From the NCBI RefSeq assembly GCF_029962835.1, contig NC_080591.1, positions 38,509,501 through 38,573,500 on the forward strand: a stretch of DNA of 64,000 nt. Reading direction: 5' to 3'. Below, one piece after another: positions 1-11,455 of this stretch (position 1 is its first letter; each line of letters opens with the position of its first letter). The notes below the pieces were generated by a model. That model was not told the DNA's origin and did no database searches. It saw nothing but the letters and a program-made list of their open reading frames with translations. Source of the DNA: Magnolia sinica. Lineage: Eukaryota > Streptophyta > Magnoliopsida > Magnoliales > Magnoliaceae. The position numbers and the translations under genes were made by a program.

Positions 1-187
1 TATACGCCGGCCCTATTCGATGACCCTGATACAATGAATGAATTAGATTTAAAGAAAGATCGTCAGAAAATGGAAAATTAGATAAACCCAATCCAAGTGG
101 GATGAGAAATACAATTCTCTCACATGCCCACTCCTTTTAAAAGGGGTATGGTGCCCTTCTCCATTCACACGCCCACCAACGTCCAAG

Positions 188-222
<35 letters not shown>
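188..222. repeat. (GA)n microsatellite
   Basis: About 17 uninterrupted GA units followed by a GAAA/GAAG-rich purine run to about 290. A similar purine-rich run occurs in the inner LTR at about 2150-2222, just after its TATA box, so this looks like a shared transcribed leader of both LTRs. Confidence 0.9.
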
Positions 223-226
<4 letters not shown>

Positions 227-808
227 AAGAAAAAAAAAAGAAAGAAAGAAAGAGAAGAAGAAGGAGAAAGAGAAGGAGAAGCCTAAACGCCCTCTTCTTT
301 CTCCGTATGTATGGTGTTTCCCTCTTGCTCAAGCGATGTCGTGATTCATGTGGAAGCTTTTCATGTATAAGCTTTCCTACATGGATATTTACCTAGGGTT
401 TAGATTTAAGGCTAAGGTGAGGGATTCCTTTAAGCTTATATTAACTTGAGTTGGTTTGATTCATTCTGTTCCCTCACATGATTTGAATCCTTCTTGCAAA
501 TATTTAATTTACCAGCATAAATTATTTATCATTTAGGAATAATGGTTAAGGTGTGATGTTAATTATGCATAATCTTTCTGAATTTATGTAAGGGTTTTTT
601 CTTTAAGCTTGCATTAATTTAAGTTGATACGAATTATCTTGCCTTTTACATACTTTTATGATATTATAATTCTCTCCTTACAATTGTTAATTTACTACCA
701 ACAACTATTTATCCTTGGGAATTATGGCATGATATTAATTATGAGTGATCTTCATTATTTTTATGTAAGGTGATGGATACAAGCCTTGCCCTTACCTTTA
801 CCAATTTT

Positions 809-988
809 GTTGAGTTAGCCCTTACTACTCTTCTCTTTGTTGAGTTGGTCATTGCCACTCTCCTCGTTATTGAATTGGCCATTGCCACTCTCTTCTTTTT
901 TGAGCTAGCCATTATTGTTCTCCTCTTTGTTGAGTTGGCCATTGTCACTCTCCTCTTTGTTGAGTCAGTCATTGCTACTTTTTTCTTT
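809..988. repeat. 30-bp minisatellite, six copies
   Basis: Six head-to-tail copies start at 809, 839, 869, 899, 929 and 959. The unit resembles gttgagttggccattgccac plus ten pyrimidine-rich bases. Because 30 is a multiple of 3, both strands give open frames with decapeptide repeats (ELAIATLLFV-like on +, ANSTKRRVAM-like on -). I take these as by-products of the repeat, not as genes. Confidence 0.9.
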
Positions 989-2089
989 ATTTTATTAGCC
1001 TTATGTTATCTACCTTTATGGATTGGGCATGTGCCTTGGAATTCCAAAACCCCCATAATTCAATTTATTTTATCTTTCGTGCAAGCGATGTATTAAAGGT
1101 ATCACAACTAGTGATTCAAATATTTATCGTAGACATAATGTGTTACGAGTAGCGGCCCTTTAGGTCGGCACGTAATTCTATGGATTGGTTGGCGTGGTAC
1201 ACAATCGATATAAGTAAATCATTATGCATGTTATATCACTTTTCGGGACTAGATGTCACAAATAATCGTTCCATGAACACATCATGTTACGTAAATCCCC
1301 CAACCGCTGTAACGTCTCGGAAAAATCCATACAAGGACCCGTGTACCGCCTCAGGCAGAAATTACCCAGGATCAAAACCTTTAGAAAATTAGGTTAATGT
1401 TAGCAAGTGCTAAACTAGAGTGCTTGTGAAATTAGCATTAATCACTTTAAATATGATCTGCAAGACTAAAATGTGCAGAATCATTGACGCTACATAACCC
1501 TGAAAACTAGAATCCATCCTTAAACCCGATTGCTCTCGGGAGCACACCGAAACTCCGTATTGGACCTAGACCGCACGTCGAAAGTTCGATTTTTCCAAAA
1601 CTATACATTTATGACTGCATTACTGGACTTGACAACCCCCTCAGAAATTAAGTCTTAATTGTGTCTAGAAATACACAACTTGAGCCCGGAGCGAAGAGTG
1701 TCAGAAACGTGAAAATATTTAGAAATAAAAATCTGAATTTTAAGTAATCTGAGTCGTGTCGCTTGCAGGCCAAATATAATGATTCAGACCGTCAGAATCT
1801 GACCCAAATACACCCTCGGATCAGGAGAAATGTCCCTCACATGTCGATGTACTTGTGGCCCTGATCGAGTGACCGTGACAGTTGAACTGAAACTGGTCCG
1901 CCACGACTGATCTGTAAATCCGATCGGAATGAAAACTCAGCCTAACTTAGATCCATGGTCAGGGAGCTCAAGTCCGACCGCACGTGGAAAAGGGGCCATC
2001 AGAAGTGCTCCGTTGGACCGGAACGGCCCATATTTGGATATAACCTAAGTATACCTTCGCCTTGGGGCCATTCCCATCAAACCTGGGCC

Positions 2090-2096
2090 TATATAA
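2090..2096 (+). promoter_or_regulatory. TATA box of the solo LTR
   Basis: tatataa in the context gggcctatataaggacc, about 60 bp upstream of a purine-rich leader (about 2140-2222). This is a typical U3/R junction layout and sets the + orientation of the LTR. Confidence 0.6.
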
Positions 2097-3349
2097 GGAC
2101 CTTAAACACCCTCTCTCATATGTCATAAGAATTTGCAAACCCAAAGGGAAAGAAGAGAGAAAAGAGAAGAAGAAAGTGAGGAAGAGAGAGAGAGAGAGAA
2201 AGAGAGAGAGTGAGAGATAGAGGTTGGGATCTTTCCCTGACACTCCACGTGCTTAACCACCACTCTTGTGTCGCTATACGGGCGATACAAATCCCGTTCT
2301 TAGGTAAGAAAACCTAACCCTAATCCATTTAGGGTTTCAGATAGTGTAAGTTATGAAATAGCTAACCTAATTTATGCTATAGGTTGCCAATCTGCCGTAG
2401 ACAAAGACTTAGCTTTAAAACTGAGTTCGTTACAAGTCTACCGGCGAAAGGTGCGGACTATGAACGTATAGGTTATGGTTTTCAAGGCTTTCAATGTCGA
2501 TTAATGGTTTATTACTGATGTGGGTGCAATTTCACATGCCAAATGCGATGTTTGTATCGCGTTTCTGATATATATGAACTATATTGAGTTTAGTGTATTC
2601 CATGTATATGTAGAAAGTATCATATACGTATGAAATTTGAACATGTGTTTGCCATGATTAGTTGTCGTGTGTTTGTGCTAGTTGTATGTGTAACAACTCC
2701 TTGGCGAAAGGATTTGTCCTAATATGTGTCATCACCAACATACATCATGTATGTTGGAATATGTAGTCTAAGTGTTTGTAGAAATGTCTAAATGAACAAG
2801 TGTGTAATATATTGTACTTTATATGGGCGTTGAGAAGAGATTCTCAACTATCTTAACGATGTGTATGATTTCCTCCATGTAACTTACATTCTTTGACTGT
2901 TTTACTTAGACACTGCTTATGTGTAAATTCACGTTTAAGTTGAAATCCATCAAATGCTCACATGCTTGTACGAATGGAACTGTTGATTCATTACTGTTCT
3001 GTTTTGCCTGTATGATTATCTGTTATAATTGAATGTGTTTGGGACTACGAAATAGTCCAGGCAATCGGTAATAGGTACTGAATAAGTGGTTGAGGTTGTC
3101 TCGCCACATAGGACGTGATCGATGAATCCGAGCCGTACTTGGGATGTCGGCAATGATTAGGCCACTCGGTGTGCTTACACACTTCATGTCGATTAACTCA
3201 ACGTGCACTCGTACTAATCGAGCTCATCAAGTAACCCGATTGACCCAATGTATGTTCACCATGTATGGACGCTCCTGCTTGAATCTAAGGTACCAAACTC
3301 ACCAGTGAAAACCTTTTAAACTTGGTACCTCGATCCGCTAAGACTTATG

Positions 3350-3626
3350 AGCCGGACATGGTGGTATGGGACACCGTGGTCGAGCTGTCGGCCTACGCTG
3401 GGGTGACGAGCCTCCCCGTAATGACCAGTGAGCAACCTAAACTCGTGAGCCGAATACGGTGGTATGGGACACTGTATTCGAGCTGTCGGCCTACACTGAT
3501 AAGGTGACGAGCCCTTTGTAGTGACCTCGAGCATACACTAAGACTGCGAGAGGCAACGAGCCCTTACGTAGCAACAAGAGTACACTAGGCCTGCACTGAT
3601 AAGGTGACGAGCCCTTTGCAGTGACC
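3350..3626 (+). repeat. Degenerate internal triplication in the solo LTR
   Basis: Three diverged copies of about 80-100 bp (about 3350-3423, 3448-3527 and 3548-3626) share the cores ggtatgggacac, gagctgtcggcctac and ggtgacgagcc...gtgacc. They are non-coding; the short open frames here are chance. Confidence 0.6.
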
Positions 3627-4480
3627 TAAAACCATATCATCGTATGAGATTTACTAGGACTAACGACCCTAAAATGGATCATTGTTTGGGAATTGATATA
3701 AGGGAGGTACCTTAGCTTCCCAATCCTGTTGTATGAAAAGGACTAATAATAACTCGGTAATCACGCTCATGTCATTGCACTGCATGTGCCCCGGGTTGAA
3801 GAGCACAAAGGGAAGAAAGCATGCCGCGACCATAAGATGGTGTCGCACAAGGGAGTGTAGGCGAGGGCATGCATCATGTTTACATTTCATCCTTGTATTA
3901 ATCAGAGTACTTATGGATGTTTTGATTGTATTGCTTTATCATTACTGCTTGATTGAATTGAGAACATGTTACCTTTGCTTTATTGTTCCACTGAGTTGAT
4001 CACTCACTCCCACGTTCTGGGACAGTGTTCTGGACACCCACCAGACTCTGTCTTAGTTGCAGATGATGATGCGACTCAGGAGGCGGAACCCGATTACTAT
4101 GATGATCAGGATGAGTTCTCATATATGCAGTTCTCTGGTGGTTTCGCTTAGGCCATTCGGATCGACGGGGCTACAGGGTTTATTTTTGTAGTTGAACTAT
4201 TTTGAACTATTACATGTATATGATGACTCAGTGATGTATTCATACTGTGGAGACCGATCGTGATCTTTTTAGTTCATACACATTTATATACATTTTTCAG
4301 TCTTTCGCTTACGTTATATGAATTGATCTGGAGTATGAATTACTGTTTTGATATAATTCTACTCATGATTAATGCACTAACACAGATAACATTTAATCAT
4401 CATTATTTATGTTGCATAAGTGATGAGTTGGAACTCGTGGATTGAGTTTATGCTTGACCTCCAATTTTCAGGGCGTTACA

Positions 4481-5123
4481 ATCGCGTTGTTGTGTCGCCT
4501 TAAGATGTTCGTATAAATTCACATTAACGTTGGACACACCGGTGAATCTTCATAGTTATAGGATGCAGGGCGAGTTAGGTTTTCTATGAATTATATTACA
4601 TATTGTGATGATCACTACGTATGATGAGTTGCACTAAGTATGCATTCATGTAGATTGGTTGCGCATACTGATACCTCTCGTAATGGTGGAATACGAGACG
4701 TATCAGAACCCTTACGTTTCTTTTTATGAATCTTTTGAATTATTATTAATCTTAAAAGATAATCATCACTATGAGTTGGGCATTGACCCTCTTCAACCAT
4801 ACAGATGATGCAGGTGATGTATAAATTGAAGATCTAAAGGATCATCTCCCTATGAAAGATTATACTGAATGAATAAGAAGATAGTTTTATATTTCCGTTA
4901 CGAACCCGATAATGTAACAAGCTTCTAATGAAAGGGTATTTATAATTTGTTGAATTCTTTTACTTTAATGAAATAATAAAAACAGTCGATTTTATGCTCG
5001 TGAATGGTAACATTCATGAATGTAACTGGATGTGATCTAGAGCATCCAAATTGTACATTATTAATACCTAGAATTCTTGGGCACGAGTATGTACTCGAGC
5101 AGCAGAAATTTCGGGATGTTACA
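4481..5123 (+). mobile_element. Right part of the interrupted outer LTR
   Basis: Non-coding, AT-rich sequence ending in cgggatgttaca, a typical LTR right end (CA) close in form to the inner LTR end gggcgttaca. Together with 1-1307 it would make the outer LTR. The assignment rests on this end and on the similar layout, not on a matching left end. Confidence 0.4.
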
Positions 5124-6714
5124 GACTGTCCGGCGATCCCTGCCCTGCCTCTGCCACAACTCGTTAGTCCGGTCACCGATAAGCTGCAACTCCCTGTCCA
5201 TTGTTTATATGCTTAATCCAATCCATTGTTTATATGCTTAATCCAATGCCATCTAAGATGATTCATAAATTATTATTAGATAATTCTAGTGTTTTAATTA
5301 AAGGACACTTTCTTGTTGAATGTGATTTTTTTTTATCTTGCTACTTTTAGTAGTGTTAGTTGGTAGGCCTCCAATCAGATGGTTTGTATTACCCAAACAA
5401 TGTAATTTTTTAATTAGGGACACTCAATATTAGGACCCACCCTTCGAATTATGAATGCTCAAGCATAAACATATCACATTGACCAAGTTCACTACATTGA
5501 CCCTCTCTCTACTAATTCTTTTACCTCTTGCCCCTTGAACTATGGATGGTACAAGATTGGGGCCCACCCCATTATTCTAATGCTCCATCCGTTAGCTAAG
5601 GTGGCCGACCATCACCATTTTTTAACTAATACATTTAATGGTTTCACACCCCTTTAAGAGTTCTAGCTAGTGTGAACATCATAAAAAACAAAAGATAGGT
5701 TTAAACTGAATCAGAGTTTACATGACTGGTTCCAGTCACTTGTTAAAGAAGTGGATTACTTGGAAATCCTTTGATGATTCCACAATGAATTAATGTGGAC
5801 TATTAATTGGGTAGAGAGATGGTTATTTTCCTAAAACCCTCTATCTTGATGTGTGTGGACTATTAATTGGGTAAACTTGATATTTTGACTATAAAAGATA
5901 ATGAAAATATAGAATGATTGTGGAGTACTGTAAAGAATGATTTTAATGTATGATATTCAACTCCACAAATCAATTGTCATAATTATCCTTTCAAGCCAAC
6001 TTAGAAGTTAGGACGGTAGGCAATTTAAAATAGTGCTAAGAATATTGATGATCCTAATTATTAGACAAGATTTAATTGTAGTAGGGTGTTATGATTTTCA
6101 TAGACCATAAAGATTGTAGTTGGTTGGCCTAGATATTAAATGTTTACTTTTCTTAGTATAATCTTTACTTTTCGGCCTGCTCTGTTGTTTGCCCAGATAT
6201 TACATGTTTTATTGTTGTAGTTGTAATATAAGATAATTAGTTGCCCATTTAAGAATTTTTATGTTACCAGATATAGATTCAGTGTGTTTTAAGTTCTCAA
6301 ATTGTCCCTTTTTGGATAGGTCAATGTTGAATAAATAATAATGTTTTCATTTATTCAAATTTAAATGCATATGTTTGATTCATTTCGTCTCTCCTAATTC
6401 TCTCTGGATATATTTCTTGCATTTATTTCATCATCAAATATCCACACTTTGTGTGGATAATTCACGTGTGAATCAAATACAATATTAATATATTCTTGAG
6501 AGATAAGGGAAGATGCTGCCGAAATTTGGCGTGACATTTAAATTGAATAATAAAAGCATTATAATTTATTCAACATTGAATAGGTGACTGATTTAAACAC
6601 TTAGAAAATTGTTAAAATTTTAGAGGACATTTATACACATATGACACACCACTTAGGAAAATTTTGAAATATTAGAGGAAATTGTTTCATATCTTTATGT
6701 TTAATCATTTAGAG
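5124..6714. other. AT-rich non-coding stretch
   Basis: No gene, RNA or terminal repeat is recognisable. A 25-bp unit (tccattgtttatatgcttaa plus five bases) is duplicated in perfect tandem at 5197-5221 and 5222-5246. The right part may be the 5' flank of the hAT element that follows, but I could not find its left terminal inverted repeat. Confidence 0.5.
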
Positions 6715-8774
6715 ATGACTAATGATGATGAAGTCCCAACTACCCCTGGTGTCGGTGCGTTAGCCAAATCTCCTCTTATTGTTGAGGGAGAAGGGTCTTT
6801 AGCTGCAAGTAAATGAAAAAAGCGATCAATTGTCTAAGATGATTTTGAAGAAATAGTAATTAATAATGTTGTTGAGATTAGATGTCTGCACCGCAAAACT
6901 CTGTACAGCAAAAATACTGAGGGGTCGACTACTCATTTAAATAGACACAGCAAAGTTGTTCAAGGAGACCTAAATTCTACCTTTTGGCCAATAATTGTTA
7001 TCGTTTATAAACTCTGAAGGATATGCTTCTGAAGGTAAACTTATCACTCATAAGTTTGAAAAAGAGAAGCTAAATGAGTGGTATGTGAGGCTTATGATCG
7101 TTGATGAGTAACCATTTAAAATGATAGAGAGTAAAGTGTTCATGGAATACAATAAATTTCTTAATCCTCATGTTGAGAAGGTCTCTCGTATTACTTGAAG
7201 AGGGAATGCATAAAGATGTACGCAAGTGAGAAAATGAAGTTGAAAGTAGTTTTAACATCGGTTTCAATGATAAGTTTGACTTTTGATATGTGGACGGTGC
7301 AAAATCAAAGAAATGGATATATTTCATTGATTGCATACTATGTTGATAAAAATTAGAAACTTTGTAGGAAAATATTAAACTTTCGCCACCTTCCACCTCC
7401 TCATTCTGGTTTAGTTATTTCATATTGTATTTACAACTGTTTACGAGATTGGGGCATTGAAAATAAAGACTCTTCATTAACTTTAGATAATGCTTCAACA
7501 AATGACAATGTAATATTGTTCTTATGTAACCAGTTAAAAGCAACTGACAATTTATTTTTTGAGGGAAAAATATTTCAAGTTCGGTGTTGTACATACATAA
7601 TTTATTTTTTGAGGAAAAAATATTTCAAGTTCGGTGTTGTACATACATTCTGAACTTAATTGAATAAGAATTGTTGAAAATAATTAACCAAACTATAGAG
7701 AATGTGAGGGAGAGTGTAAAGTACATAAGAGACTTACCCTCAAGATTAAGTATATGGAATGACATAGCCCAATGTTTGAATATAAAATCTCCAAAAATGT
7801 TGAAGCTAAATATATGCACACGTTGGAATTTAACTTTTAAGATATTAGATTCGGTCGTCGAATTGGAATTCGCATTTCCAGAATATGTAGCGCGTGATAG
7901 AACATATACTTAGTTGCCTATTGAAGAAGATTGGAGTAAAGCAAAAGAAGTTCACAAGTTTTTAAAAGTTTTTTATGACTGTACGAAGATATTTTCTGGC
8001 AATAAGTTTCCTACAGCAAATATGTTTCTTCCAGCCATGTGGAAAATCAAGGAAGACCTAAGGAAATATGTCAGTGAAGGTCCAAATTTTCTACAACTTA
8101 TAATAGATGGTATGCAAATGAAGTTCAATAAGTATTGGGATTAATGTCATTTGTTAATGTCCTTAGTTGTTATTTTTGATCCTAGGTGCAAGACGAGCTA
8201 TGTTTAATTCATCTTTATGAAGATTTATTTTGATGAAAATGCAGTAACTGAAGCCTCGAAGATTCATAACGCAATCGAAGCATCGTACAATACGTACACA
8301 ATCACAGGATATACACTAAGTATTAACAAAGTTAGATCGCATGCTACTACAAGCTTTGACACTATGCTCGATGATGAATACATGTCTTTCTTAGCAAAAG
8401 AAAATACAAACACTGAAACGAAAGAATCAGAGTTAGACTTGTATCTCAAAGAGGCAGTCGTAATGCTGCAGGATTCAGATTTCGGCGTTTTGGAGTGGTG
8501 AAAAATGAAAGTTAGTGAAGGAAAATAATTTATACTATGGGCAGTGGCACAAGATATATTGTCAATTCTTATTTCAACGGTGGCATCAGAAACTGCTTTT
8601 AGCACAGGGAGTAGGGTCGTGAGCAAGACTCAAAGCTCCCTTACACCAGATACAGTGGAAGCATTAATTTGTACACAAGATTGGTTGCGTCCGAGTTGGG
8701 GAGGTTCTGATATTGATAAGGAAGGGGAAGAGAATGTGTTTCAAGCCACAGCATATGAAACAACAGCAACATGA
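6715..8774 (+). pseudogene. hAT transposase pseudogene (RICESLEEPER-like)
   Basis: Scattered + strand frames follow the order of plant hAT transposases. First comes a BED-finger-like piece near 6890-6960 (RCLHRK ... TTHLNRHSKVVQGD). Next is the catalytic core LTFDMWT near 7270-7300 and SSLTLDNASTND near 7475-7500. Then come TRWNLTFKILDSV near 7820 and DWSKAKEVHKFLKVF at 7928 onward, and finally the dimerisation/C-terminal block [13 protein letters not shown] near 8590-8630. The family moves by cut-and-paste and leaves 8-bp TSDs. This copy is dead: there are many stops and frameshifts (for example the stops at 7911-7913 and 8142-8144), and a 50-bp duplication at 7549-7648 disrupts it further. 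Both catalytic aspartates and the C-terminal glutamate region are still recognisable. Element ends were not resolved. Confidence 0.85.
7549..7648. repeat. 50-bp tandem duplication inside the hAT pseudogene
   Basis: Units at 7549-7598 and 7599-7648 differ by one substitution (gaggga versus gaggaa). The duplication falls in the transposase coding region and was made after coding function no longer mattered, or caused its loss. Confidence 0.9.
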
Positions 8775-9029
8775 ATGGAGTTAGGTTAACATTTCTTGTT
8801 AATTTATTAGAACTTGAAAATTATGTAATGAGTACTCTTTTATTTTTACTTTTATGTTATGTTAATGGATGTTATACGTGCAATGCATTAATAGCTTCTT
8901 TTTTTCCATCCATAAATTATTTTTATTTTATATCATATTTCATTATTGTTAAAATATTAATTTTTTCAACACAATATGTAGATATGTCTTCAAGTGAATC
9001 ATCGACCGACGTTGGGACTATGGTTCCTT

Positions 9030-9620
9030 AATCCATTCTCCAAAGTCTGGAAAGTTGAAGATTTTGTGTCATTTGTGTGGGCCGAGTTTGTTAACAAAAC
9101 TAATCGGCTCATGTTACACTTATCCTATTAGGGTGGAGATGTAAAACCGTGTCCCAAAGCCCAAAAGAAAGTCCAACTTCTTTTCCAAGCACTTATTGAT
9201 TCAAACAAAAAACCTTCTACTCCTCCATCCAAACTTTCTAATGCAGAGGAGGAAGTAGAATTATTAGCATTAGAAGAAGAACAATTCCAACTCGCCTTAA
9301 AGCGCAGTATGAAAGAAGTTTCTACACAATAGCGATATCCTCTAAGACAACATGATGTCGAAGTAAGTTCAAGCTTTACAACTAAAAAGAAGAAGAGAAA
9401 GAATTCATCTAAGTTTTTCTCCTGTCTTGGTGGGTTTTATAGGCGTTGGGAATTACATATAAATCTTTTCGCAAAGAAAGTTTGAAAAATCTAATTCAAA
9501 CTATACAAGAGGACAATAAAAAGTTATCTCTACCTTTTGATTCGGGAGAGGTGAACGAGTACGTATATGAAGATTTAGATAGCAGCTCGAACTCGACAAA
9601 CGAACCTCCTCTACAGTAGT
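9030..9620 (+). pseudogene. BED zinc-finger / hAT remnant, internally deleted
   Basis: Reading near 9058-9110 gives LCHLCG, then in a shifted frame NRLMLHLSY, a stop, and GGDVKPCPK. This is the order of a BED finger (C-x2-C ... H) and the GDV-PCPKVP-like sequence that follows it in plant hAT proteins. A charged segment follows (AEEEVELLALEEEQFQLALK near 9245-9305). Near 9540-9615 a tail like LPFDSGEVNEYVYEDLDSSS resembles a hAT C-terminus, with no catalytic core between. I read it as an internally deleted, frameshifted hAT N-terminus plus tail, separate from the upstream transposase. Confidence 0.55.
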
Positions 9621-9719
9621 AATTGGTCTTCAATTGGTATTTAATATTTTATTTTTTTGCTTTATTGTATTATTAAATGTATATGGTAAAATTATAATTT
9701 TAACTTGATACTTCCGGCA

Positions 9720-9993
9720 TCATATACTTGATCTCATCTCGAAAACTAAACTCGAACTCAAATTCGAAAACTAAACTAAAAAATTAAACTCGAACTTGAA
9801 CTCAGCTTGAAAAACAAACTTAAACTCGGCTCGAAAGCTCGAGCTCGAACTGGTCCGATTATTGATCGAGCCGAGTCGAGCTGGAGATGCTGGTTCAGTC
9901 ACTGAGCTGAGCCAAGTTCGAGCTGGGTGTCCTTGGTGATCAAGCTGAGCCAAGCTGAGGCCAGCTCGACTCAGTTTGACTCGATGTACACCC
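9720..9993. repeat. hAT-type subterminal repeat block and right end
   Basis: Dense repetition of ctcgaa, gctcgag and gagctc motifs on both strands, closing with gactcgatgtacaccccc. Inverted, this is the ...gtgtacatcgagtc type end. The same composition marks the hAT-type elements at 20870-22033 and 22486-22907, so this is probably the right end of the degraded hAT element(s) to its left. No matching left end was found. Confidence 0.5.
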
Positions 9994-10078
9994 CCACCGG
10001 TAACACCAAATCCGCGTGCCCTGTTTCATTGCAAGGGTTATAGTAAGGCCCACAGCATAGATGGATCAATGTTACCTT

Positions 10079-10500
10079 GACCATGGGGTCCACTTGGATG
10101 TATTTGTTATATATCTATACCATTCATCAGTTTTTTCAGCTCATTTTAACTCATGGTCCTAAAAATGAAGCATATCCAAATATTAAGTGGACCACACTAC
10201 AAGAAAAAGTGGTCATTGCACGCACACCATTAAAAACCTCATGCAGCCTAAAGTAATGCTTATTTGCCATCCAACTTATTGATTAGGTCAAACAGACATG
10301 TACGCAGGGAAAACACAAATATCAGCTTGATCTATAACTTTCGTGGCCTTGAGAAGTTTTCATTGATAAGCATTTAATTTTTATTGTGCGGTCTACTTGA
10401 GTTTTTGATCTACTTCATCTTTGGGACCACGTGCGAGCTGAAAAAACTGATGGACAGTATGGATATACAGCATATACAGTAAGGTGGGCTACCTAATCCG
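10079..10500. mobile_element. Foldback MITE-like element
   Basis: A left arm at about 10097-10197 (containing catcagttttttcagctc and gtcctaaaaatgaag) and a right arm at about 10388-10476 are inverted copies of each other at roughly 80% identity, around a 190-bp centre. Related sequence recurs near 35287-35640 and 39690-40445. It is non-coding; the superfamily is uncertain. Confidence 0.5.
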
Positions 10501-10607
10501 CTACCATCGAGGAAGATGTAAATGCCTGCCAGTTTCCGCCTGAGGTTGTGTGCACCAGTCGACCTTCGTGCCCCTCCATGGTATCGTAGTGAACATATGG
10601 AAATACT

Positions 10608-11455
10608 TTGATACTCCGACAGAGTGTGATGGATCATACGCAGCCACTTAGATTTCCACAAATTACGTAAAATTAGTCAAATTAAACCGTCCAAATTAGG
10701 TTAACCCATTTAGATTTTATATACATAAAAAAGAAAGCTTTGTTTAGAGTCGGATTGTTTGACATTTATTGGATGGTTAAAATGAAAAAAATCCAACGGT
10801 CCTTTTTTGAAAAGGAACTGTCCATGAATCAAAGGTTAGGATTATTCGACCAACATAATCTTGGGTTTTGTGGCTTTACGGCATTGGATTGACTATCTAG
10901 TCGTATTATTTGAATTAGTATATGCCACGTGTATAATGTATGAGTGCCTGAGTATCAAGCGTCATGCGAAGCCTGAGTATCATATAACTCATCAGGGACA
11001 AAAGCTGCAACTTTTATAATGAAGGCGAAACAAAAAGAAAAAGACTAGTTAGATGATGCTCTGGCAGGGCATGACGCTTGATACTCAGAAAGTCAGAAAT
11101 TGGATACGTGGATTATATTAATTTAAAGAAAGCCGACTAAATTGCCTAAGTTCACTGTCGTCTAGTTAAAGCCTAATTTCAGTTTAGTTGCACAAATTCT
11201 AACCTCTTGATTCGTGGACACTAGTTTGTAGAAATTGGACCATTGGATATTTTCATTTTAACTGTCGAATAAATGTCCTCCACTCTGGTAATTAAATAAT
11301 CAAATAAGTTTAATTTTTAATTCATTTTCCATCTCTATTTACCAACATAATTTGGACGGTTGAATTTAAGTTATTTTATGCCATGTATGCAATTTTTAAG
11401 TAATTTTTAACTGCATGTGTATCATCCATCATCCATCACACTCTTCCAGAGCATC
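10608..11455. mobile_element. Long-inverted-repeat element
   Basis: Two arms of more than 300 bp are inverted copies. Left end ...gagtgtgatggatcatac pairs with right end ccatcatccatcacactc. Left accgtccaaatta pairs with right taatttggacggt. Left ggttaaaatgaaaaa pairs with the inverted attttcattttaact. The innermost part carries a perfect 20-bp inverted pair (ctgagtatcaagcgtcatgc near 10946, inverse near 11070). No clear TSD was seen. It could be a MULE-type foldback element. Confidence 0.6.

Larger units (their letters stand above)
1..1307 (+). mobile_element. Left part of an interrupted long LTR (non-coding)
   Basis: No gene is visible here. The layout matches the solo LTR that interrupts it: a promoter-like stretch near 125-180, a purine-rich GA tract at 188-222 running to about 290, then long AT-rich non-coding sequence. 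A stretch ending in ...gggatgttaca at 5123 on the far side of the 1308-4480 insertion looks like the right end of the same LTR. I infer one outer LTR of which about 1.9 kb lies in the window. Its left end is outside, so neither terminus pair nor TSD can be tested. Confidence 0.4.
1308..4480 (+). mobile_element. Solo LTR, 3.17 kb, with TSD
   Basis: The element begins TGTAACGTCTCGG and ends CAGGGCGTTACA, so the ends are inverted (TGTAACG/CGTTACA) as in LTRs. The five bases before it (accgc, 1303-1307) and after it (atcgc, 4481-4485) match at 4 of 5. There is no gag or pol inside, a TATA box lies at 2090-2096, and a purine-rich leader follows. It is therefore best read as a solo LTR, or a terminal-repeat-only element, of a very long-LTR Ty3/gypsy family. 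It landed inside another LTR of similar architecture. Confidence 0.75.

Noticed and set aside
124..396. Open frame with an Arg/Glu/Lys-rich protein
   Set aside because: It is a translation of the (GA)n and purine-rich leader; no family pattern and no flanking gene structure.
770..1096. Hydrophobic repeat protein (+) and basic repeat protein (-, 739-972)
   Set aside because: Both come from the 30-bp minisatellite; a unit length divisible by three keeps frames open by itself.
3350..3626. CRISPR-like repeat-spacer pattern
   Set aside because: Only three diverged, contiguous copies in a plant LTR; no regular spacers.
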